Of a DNA stretch of 15,532 bases, positions 7,397 through 14,400 are shown piece by piece. The notes under the pieces are model-generated. The model was not told the DNA's origin, did no database searches, and saw only the letters and a program-made list of their open reading frames with translations. This DNA is from JBKJTP01 sp046590195 (lineage in GTDB: Bacteria; Bacteroidota; Ignavibacteria; Palsa-1295): NCBI GenBank assembly GCA_046590195.1, contig JBKJTP010000063.1, forward strand, positions 1 through 15,532. Reading direction: 5' to 3'. Numbering within the stretch: the stretch's first letter is position 1; every line of letters begins with the position of its first letter. Position numbers and translations under genes: made by a program.

Positions 7397-8203
7397 CTAA
7401 TCACCTGCGATGAACGCTGTCATGCGCCACCTGCCATTGATCTTGTTGAAGCCTGCGCGATAGTCGATCTGACTTCGTATCTGAGAGCTCTTCACGTAAC
7501 CGATCCTGCCGGATGAGGTTTGCACCTTAACGAATGATGGCGCCAGCTCACGAAGGTGTCCTCCATCGAGCGACTTGACGTAATGAAAGTTTAGTGTAAT
7601 GACAACCATAGATGTTGTGTCAGCCTTAGCAAAGACAAGTACGCGAGAGCCAGTTGCGGCTGCATATTCGAATGCGTCAGGTCCGCTTTGCGGCCATGTC
7701 GAATAGACGTACGGCGCCCAGAAATTCTTGTCGTTGCCTTCTGCTCTGAAGCTCCCGCCGTGTGCAAGCACCCAGCCGAGCTTTTGCCATAACGGACTAT
7801 TCTTGTCCTGCGGCTTCCACATTCTTCTAAAGTCGGCAAGTCCGCCGCTCCCGCCGAACGAGAGATGGATACTCGAATCGAGTAGCGGCATCAGCTCAGT
7901 CTCATTCTTTGCTTCAACCGCGCGGATCAACTGCGCTCGATATTGCGCGAAGCTCGGATCCTTGCTCGCTTCATCCACAGGCAGTAATTGATCCCCTTTC
8001 TCTTCGCTAACAGTCGTGGCATCATTTGGCGAAGTGGTTATCACCGAGTCTGCGAATCCACCTAGCGGAGTATCAACGAGAGTATCGCGCTTTATCGCAA
8101 TGGTGGTCGAGTCGGTGGTGGTGACCTGCACTTCTTCTTTCTTGCACGCGGAGAGTGACCACGCAGAGAGAAGCAACGCGATAGCGATGACGTAGTGTTT
8201 CAT
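7397..8203 (-). CDS. lipoprotein with C-terminal SH3-like domain
   Basis: A 268-residue predicted lipoprotein. It has a short signal peptide and a lipobox 'LSAC' with the lipidated cysteine at residue 20, followed by KKEE. Residues about 21-80 are a Thr/Ser/Asp-rich linker that probably spans from the membrane. Residues about 84-165 form a small domain with 'YRAQLIRAVEAKN', 'LSFGGSGGLADFRRMW' and 'WAPYVYSTWP'. Residues about 180-268 are a bacterial SH3-like beta domain, including 'FVKVQTSSGRIGYV' and the end 'IDYRAGFNKINGRWRMTAFIAGD'. Proteins with this two-domain layout occur in several phyla without a known function. SH3-like domains in the envelope often bind peptidoglycan or peptides. It begins 26 bp after the hybrid kinase gene and is presumably co-transcribed with it, which makes it a candidate envelope partner of the signalling system. 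Confidence 0.85.
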   Translation of the reverse strand: MKHYVIAIALLLSAWSLSACKKEEVQVTTTDSTTIAIKRDTLVDTPLGGFADSVITTSPNDATTVSEEKGDQLLPVDEASKDPSFAQYRAQLIRAVEAKNETELMPLLDSSIHLSFGGSGGLADFRRMWKPQDKNSPLWQKLGWVLAHGGSFRAEGNDKNFWAPYVYSTWPQSGPDAFEYAAATGSRVLVFAKADTTSMVVITLNFHYVKSLDGGHLRELAPSFVKVQTSSGRIGYVKSSQIRSQIDYRAGFNKINGRWRMTAFIAGD

Positions 8204-8229
8204 GAGATGTGAAGCGAGAGGGTGTAAAC

Positions 8230-10332
8230 TTACGCAGCGGTTGCAGGCGTAGTTTGTAATAGCTTAGTGACAGCCTCAAGCAGTTGCTCGAAGTTAACGG
8301 GCTTGACAAGGTGCATGTCGAAACCAGCGTCGAGACTATTGCGGATATCGTCCTCCATACCGAGGCCGCTCAGCGCGATGCTGCGCACAGGGTGGATTAC
8401 ATTGAGCGCTTTGATGATGTCGAGCCCTGATCCATCAGGCAAACCGATATCGCTGATGACGAGATCGAACTTTGTCCCCTTCGCTGCTTCGATCGATTCC
8501 GCAACGGTGTTCGCGATCTCGACGGTAAAGCCACGGCGTTCGAGGAGCACCTTCATGACCTTGCTGGTGTCAAAGTTATCTTCAACCAGAAGGATCTTGG
8601 CACTCGTGATGGCACCATTTGTTTGTGCCTTCGAATTGGGACGCTGCTTCTGCGATTCCTCTACAACCTGCAACACGACCTTGAATGACGAGCCCTTATT
8701 CTTGCCCTCGCTGTTGACGAGGATCTGGCCACCGTGCGCTTCGACCATCGCCTTGGTGATCGCCAGGCCAAGCCCGAGGCCGCCAAACTGACGTGTGATA
8801 TCCTTATCGCCCTGTTCGAACGCGTTAAAGATCTTTGCCAGCATCTCCGGATTGATACCGATACCGGAATCCAGCACTTCGATCACAAGATTGCCCTCTT
8901 CATCATTCGTTGTTGACACCTCGATCATGCCATTCGATGGTGTGAACTTCACTGCGTTCTTCAGCAAATTCCAGAGCACCTGCTGCAAACGCGCAGAATC
9001 CCCCTTCACTCGGCATTGATCCGCGTTCTTGCGTACTTCGAAGTTGATCTTCTTATTCTTAATGTCATCCTCGCAGATCTCGATAACGCAATCGACAAGC
9101 GAATGCACATCGACCGATTCTACGTTCAACTGGATCTTGCCGTTCGCGATGCGAGTAATATCCAGCAGATCGTCGATGAGCCGAGCTTCAAGCTCAATGT
9201 TGCGGCGAATGGTCTTCACCCATACCTGCATCTCCGCCGGCAAGGACTCTTCCTCTTCCAGCACCTGGACGATCGAAAGCACTGGCGTCAGCGGCGTGCG
9301 AAGTTCATGGCTTAGCACCGCCAGGAATTGATCCTTCGCTTTATTCGCCTGTTCCGCAGATTCCTTCGCAAGATTGAGCTCTGCGTTCGTGTTCTCCAGC
9401 TGTGACGTGCGCTCGCGTACGCGCTCCTCCAACTCTTCGTTCATCCGACGGATCTTCACTTCCGATCGCTTACGATCGGTGATGTCGAGTGCCGTCGTAA
9501 TGATATGTGCTACATCGCCGCTTGAATCGCGCAATGCTGTATAGGTGGTCGCCATCTCGGTCGGCGTACCATCCTTCTTCTTCCACTTTTCTTCTTCAGA
9601 GATCGAGCCTTGTGAGGCATGGATCTTCTCAAGCCTATCGGCGCTGTCGCCGCCCTCGGCCTGCACCAATTCCCATAAGGACTTGCCTATGACTTCACCG
9701 GATGAATATCCGCTATGCTCCTCTGCAGTGTGGTTGAAGCGCTGGACGATGCCCTTGGCGTCGAGCACGGCGACCATGGTGCCAGCCGTCTGGAAGATCG
9801 CATTAATAAAATCACGCTCAGTCCGAAGCTCCGTATTCTTCGACTCGAGTTGATTATAGAGGCCGCCGATCGCCTTGTTCGTCATGCCGAGCTCGCGGTT
9901 GATATCGCGGAGCATATCGGCTTGACGCTTTACTTCGCGAGTCTTGCGGAACAGATCGATAAAGACGTTGACCTTCGCGCGTAGAATATCGGGATTGAAT
10001 GGCTTGAAGATGTAATCGACGGCTCCAACAGAGTATCCTTTGAAGATGCTGCTGTCGTTCCGATCCATCGCAGTCAGAAAGATGATCGGCGTATGCTGAA
10101 GCTTTTCGCGATGCCGGATGAGCGCGGCGGCCTCGAAGCCATCCATCTCAGGCATGTGGACATCCATGAGGATCACAGCGAACTCATACGAGAGCAATTC
10201 GCGAAGTGCCTCTTTGCCGGAGAGCGCCTTAACGAGATTTTGGCCGACGTCCGAGAGGATCGCCTCAAGCGCGAGCAAATTCTCGGGATGGTCATCGACC
10301 ATCAATATATTGACCTTTTCCTCGTCTGACAT
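8230..10332 (-). CDS. hybrid histidine kinase, REC-PAS-HisKA-HATPase-REC
   Basis: A 700-residue soluble phosphorelay protein with no membrane segment. Domain order: receiver 1 (about 7-125; D13/D14, phospho-acceptor D57 in 'LMDVHMP', T87, K110); a coiled coil (about 130-172); a PAS domain (about 174-287) ending 'ITTALDITDRKR'; a second coiled coil; a dimerisation domain with H342 in 'SHELRTP'; and an ATPase domain with N-box 'NLLKNA' (455-460), 'DSGIGI' (488-493) and 'GGLGLGL' (517-523). Receiver 2 follows (about 577-692; E584/D585, phospho-acceptor D628 in 'SDIGLPD', S655, K677). All catalytic residues are intact. The N-terminal receiver can take phosphate from another kinase, plausibly the multi-HAMP kinase of the same operon. 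The start lies 9 bp after the cheR stop. No output domain is present, so signalling must pass to a protein outside the window. Confidence 0.95.
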   Translation of the reverse strand: MSDEEKVNILMVDDHPENLLALEAILSDVGQNLVKALSGKEALRELLSYEFAVILMDVHMPEMDGFEAAALIRHREKLQHTPIIFLTAMDRNDSSIFKGYSVGAVDYIFKPFNPDILRAKVNVFIDLFRKTREVKRQADMLRDINRELGMTNKAIGGLYNQLESKNTELRTERDFINAIFQTAGTMVAVLDAKGIVQRFNHTAEEHSGYSSGEVIGKSLWELVQAEGGDSADRLEKIHASQGSISEEEKWKKKDGTPTEMATTYTALRDSSGDVAHIITTALDITDRKRSEVKIRRMNEELEERVRERTSQLENTNAELNLAKESAEQANKAKDQFLAVLSHELRTPLTPVLSIVQVLEEEESLPAEMQVWVKTIRRNIELEARLIDDLLDITRIANGKIQLNVESVDVHSLVDCVIEICEDDIKNKKINFEVRKNADQCRVKGDSARLQQVLWNLLKNAVKFTPSNGMIEVSTTNDEEGNLVIEVLDSGIGINPEMLAKIFNAFEQGDKDITRQFGGLGLGLAITKAMVEAHGGQILVNSEGKNKGSSFKVVLQVVEESQKQRPNSKAQTNGAITSAKILLVEDNFDTSKVMKVLLERRGFTVEIANTVAESIEAAKGTKFDLVISDIGLPDGSGLDIIKALNVIHPVRSIALSGLGMEDDIRNSLDAGFDMHLVKPVNFEQLLEAVTKLLQTTPATAA

Positions 10333-10341
10333 TCCTTCTAA

Positions 10342-11337
10342 TTATCCTTCATCTGACGCGCGCCCCATTGCCTCGGCGTCTAACGTCTTTTGATACAGGC
10401 TGACCGGTTCTCCCGATGAGCCAACGATCGAGTACTCATGCTCGAGCGCTGTATGTTTTAAGTTCTCTTTCTGCCCAAGTGCAAAGAAGCCCCCTGGACG
10501 TAAGCTGCTATCAACAAGCTTGTGCACACGATGTTGCAGTGCCTTATTGAAATAGATCAATACGTTACGGCAAAAAACAACATCGAATTCGGTAAAAGCA
10601 GTATCGCTTGTCAGATTATGCTGCGCAAAAACGATCCTCTCTTTGATCGTATGTCTTAAGATCCCGCTCTCGTATTTGGCCGTGTAGTAATCACTTAGCC
10701 TGTACTTACCACCCGCCGCTTTGTAATTCGACTCGTAGGCCTCAAGAAGATCGAGCGAATAGATGCCCTGCCTTCCCCGCCCAAGCGCCACATCATTCAG
10801 GTCGGTCGCATAGAGCCTTGCGCGCTCGAGCAGCCCCTCTTCATGAAGCAGGATTGCCATGGAGTACGCCTCCTCCCCGCTGGAACAACCGATATGCCAG
10901 ACGCGGAAAAAGGGTAATTCGGCCAGCTGAGGTATCACTTTATCCCGAAATGTCAGGAAAAGATCGGGATCTCGAAAGAACATCGTGACGTGCACACTCA
11001 ACAGCTTGAGCAATCGCTCCCACGAAGCCCTGTCACGGAGCACCCGGTGCTGCAGCTCGGAGATCGAATTGACCCGCTCGCCATGAACCGCTCGCAAGAT
11101 CCGTCTTCGAAGCGACGGCAGCGAGTAATCCCTGAAATCGAGGCCATGATGCTGGAAGATGCCTTCGAGCAGCAATTGGATCTCGATATCTTCAACAGAA
11201 CTCGAGATCGAGATCGGTTGCTGGTCCGTAGATCGGTCGAGGATGACGTTATCAACACGCGAGAAATACTCTCGCGTGTTGATGATCGCACCCTCTCCTT
11301 GCGAAGAGCTCGTTATATTGGCAGAACTTGCTGACAC
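10342..11337 (-). CDS. cheR: CheR-type protein-glutamate methyltransferase
   Basis: A 331-residue S-adenosylmethionine-dependent methyltransferase of the CheR family, which methylates glutamates on chemoreceptors. The N-terminal helical CheR domain covers about 48-115 ('LLLEGIFQHHGLDFRDYSLP', 56-75). The catalytic domain follows, with 'MFFRDP' (119-124), SAM-binding 'GCSSGEEAYS' (150-159), acidic 'ATDLN' (177-181), 'FCRNVLIYF' (255-263) and 'LRPGGFFALGQKE' (279-291). The start is GTG: an in-frame TAG lies seven codons upstream and no ATG occurs before residue 119. The first 45 residues are polar and not part of the family, and their coding DNA contains a 13-bp hairpin. It lies between two hybrid kinases, with no CheB methylesterase and no chemoreceptor in the window. 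This suggests it serves a non-motility signalling system, or that cheB lies upstream, beyond the right edge. Confidence 0.93.
   Translation of the reverse strand: MSASSANITSSSQGEGAIINTREYFSRVDNVILDRSTDQQPISISSSVEDIEIQLLLEGIFQHHGLDFRDYSLPSLRRRILRAVHGERVNSISELQHRVLRDRASWERLLKLLSVHVTMFFRDPDLFLTFRDKVIPQLAELPFFRVWHIGCSSGEEAYSMAILLHEEGLLERARLYATDLNDVALGRGRQGIYSLDLLEAYESNYKAAGGKYRLSDYYTAKYESGILRHTIKERIVFAQHNLTSDTAFTEFDVVFCRNVLIYFNKALQHRVHKLVDSSLRPGGFFALGQKENLKHTALEHEYSIVGSSGEPVSLYQKTLDAEAMGRASDEG
11251..11283. other. 13-bp perfect inverted repeat in the 5' coding region of cheR
   Basis: Arms 11251-11263 (ATCAACACGCGAG) and 11271-11283 are perfect inverse complements around a seven-base loop. The stem lies about 55-87 nt downstream of the cheR GTG and encodes part of a non-conserved N-terminal extension. 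Its GC-rich centre would make a stable mRNA hairpin. It could slow translation, protect the downstream mRNA, or bind a dimeric protein. Chance is possible but unlikely for 13 of 13 pairs. Confidence 0.6.
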
Positions 11338-11371
11338 TGAGACTCTATCATTCTACGGATCGTGACCTGAA

Positions 11372-11400
11372 GATCTCTACTCCTATTTGAGGTAGAGATC
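11372..11400. other. hairpin in the gap between the multi-HAMP kinase gene and cheR
   Basis: A perfect 9-bp stem, GATCTCTAC (11372-11380) with GTAGAGATC (11392-11400), encloses an 11-base loop, 16 bp after the kinase stop codon on the minus strand. No T-run follows on either strand. It is therefore not a standard terminator and may act as an mRNA processing or stabilising element, or a weak attenuator between the kinase and cheR. Confidence 0.55.
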
Positions 11401-11416
11401 AAACGATGATTCGCTC

Positions 11417-14400
11417 TTACTTAAAGAGCCATACACGAAGCAGCGAAAGCAACTGCTCGACATCGACTGGTTTCGTGATGTAATCCGAGCTTCCGGCCTG
11501 GATACACTTTTCACGATCGCCCTTCATTGCCTTGGCCGTCACTGCGATGATCGGAAGTGCTTTATACTTCGGATTCTTGCGAATGAGCTTTGTTGCTTCA
11601 TAACCGTCCATGCCTGGCATCATCACGTCCATCAACACCACCTCGATGTCCGGATTCTGCTGCAGCATGTTCAGCGCTTCTTCGCCACCTTCAGCATAGA
11701 CGACCTGCATCTTGTGACGCTCGAGAAAGCTTGTGAGCGCGAAGATATTTCTGATGTCGTCATCGACAACAAGGATCTTCTTGCCTGCAAGAACGCTATC
11801 CGAAGCGCTACGCTTCTGGATCATCTCGCGCTTCTCTTCTGGTAAGTTCGATTCTACGCGATGCAGGAACAGCGCAGTCTCGTCAAGCAAGCGATCGACG
11901 GAGTCGAGATCCTTGACGATCACTGACTCAGCGATCTTGCTCAACTCCTTTGCTTCTGCTGGCGAGAGGTCCTTACCGGTGTATACGATGATAGGCAGAT
12001 CAGTTAGCTTCAGCTCGTGTCGAATGGTCTTGATCAACTCGAAGCCGCCCATATCAGGCAATCCGAGATCGACCACAACGCATTCAAAGCTGCCTTCTTT
12101 CAGCAGATCGAGTGCTTCCTGACCCGAGCCTACGGACGTTACCTTCACGTCAGCACCGCCGACCAATTCCTCGATACCCATACGCTGGGCTTCGTTATCC
12201 TCAACAACGAGGAGATTCTTGACCGGGCGATCGATGAATTCCTGCATATTCGATAGCGACTCGCGGATGCCTGCTTCGGTCACAGGCTTCTTGATCTGCG
12301 ACACTGCACCCATCTTCTTACCACGTGGCAGATCGTCCACGATCGAGACGATATGCACAGGGATGTGGCGAGTGTTCGGATCGTGCTTCAGACGGTCGAG
12401 CAAGGCAAGACCGTGCATACCTGGAAGTTGCATATCGAGCGTGATCGCATCTGGCTTGTAGCGCTTCGCAAGCACGAGAGCTTCTTCACCAGAGCGTGCA
12501 ACGACGCCCTTGAAGCCCTTGTCGCGTGCGAGATCGAGCAAGATCTTTGCGAAGTTGTGATCGTCTTCAACGATCATGATCAAGCGGTCCTCATCACCGA
12601 TAGCCTCACGATCATCGTTGATCGCTTCGCGCGCCGGGACGACCGTCGCTTCCGCTGCCGCGATCTCCGCATCGATATCAGCCACTTCCTTCGAAGGTGT
12701 GAAGTTGCTGAGGATCTCGGTGCTCTTAAACACCGGATAGGACATCTGGCTTGCATTCAACCCGCTGCTATCTGCATCCGGCGTTGAGAACGTCGTCGGC
12801 ATGTAGTTCTGCGGCAGATAGATCACGAAGCGCGATCCCTTGCCTGGCTCGCTGAAGAGCTGGATCTCACCACCAAGCAAGCGTGCGATCTCGCGTGAGA
12901 TCGATAGACCAAGTCCGGTACCGCCATACTTACGCGTGGTTGTGCCATCGGCCTGCTGGAACGGTTCGAAGATGATACGGTGCTTCTCCGGTGAGATACC
13001 GATACCACTATCTTCGACCGTAAACGAGACGACGTTATCTGCACGATTGAGGATCTCATTTTCGAAGCTGACCGAAGTACCGATCTCCGCCTTCGTTACT
13101 GCATTGATGTGCAGATTGACGTGACCCTTCTCGGTGAACTTGAACGCGTTCGAGAGTAGGTTCTTCAACACCTGCTCGATACGTTTCTCGTCGGTCGAGA
13201 TCGTACGCGGCAGTTTCTCGTCGACGATAATGTTGAACTCGAGCTTCTTCTCGTTCGCAAGCTGCCGGAAGACGCGATCGATATCCTCCCTGACCTTTTC
13301 AACACGTACATCGCTGACCTCGACTGCCATCGTACCAGATTCGATCTTGGACAGATCGAGGATCTCGTTGATGAGTGCGAGGAGATCTGCGCCTGAGGAG
13401 TGAATGGTCTCGGCGAACTCGACCTGCTTGCCCGAAAGATTCTTGTCGTTGTTATCGGCAAGCATCTTCGAGAGAATGAGCATTGAGTTCAGCGGCGTGC
13501 GGAGCTCATGCGACATGTTCGCAAGGAATTCCGACTTGTACTTCGACGTGATGGCAAGCTGTTCTGCCTTCTCTTCGATCGCCTTACGAGCGAACTCGAT
13601 CTCACGGTTCTTCTGCTCCACTTCGGCCTTCTGCTCAGAGAGGAGTCGTGCTTTCTCTTCGAGCTCTTCGTTCGTCTGCTGGAGTTCTTCCTGCTGACGC
13701 TTGAGGAGTTCTTCAGAAGCCTGCAGCGATTTCGCTTGCTGCTCCAATCGGCGGTTTGTTTCGGTGAGCTCCTGCTGCTGTGCCTGCAATTCCTGTGTGA
13801 GGGATTGTGACTGTGCAAGGAGCGACTCCGTACGCATGTTCGCTTCGATCGTGTTCAGAACGATACCGATCGATTCTGTCAGCTGATCGAGGAATGCAAG
13901 ATGGATATCATTGAAGGCATGGAAGGATGCAAGCTCAATGACCGCCTTTACCTGACCTTCAAAGAGCACAGGCAGTACGACGATATTCAGCGGCGATGCA
14001 TCGCCAAGACCCGAGTTGATCTTGATATAATCCTGCGGCACACCGGTGATAAGGATACGATCTTTTTCGAGTGCACACTGACCGACGAGGCCTTCGCCAA
14101 GCCTGAATTGATGCGCCAGATTTTTGCGCTCGCGGTAAGCGTAGCTTGCGAGCAGCTTCAAGACCGCCTCATCACCTGCCGTCTCTGTTATATAGAAGAC
14201 GCCATGCTGCATGTTGACGAGTGGTGCGAGCTCTGATAGAATGAGTCGCGACACCGTCCAAAGATCTTTCTGACCTTGCAGAAGTCTCGTAAACTTTGCG
14301 AGATTGGTCTTAAGCCAATCCTGCTCGGTGTTCTTACGAGTTGTATCCTTCAGGTTACGGATCATCTCGTTCACGTTGTCCTTCAGGTATGCAACCTCAC

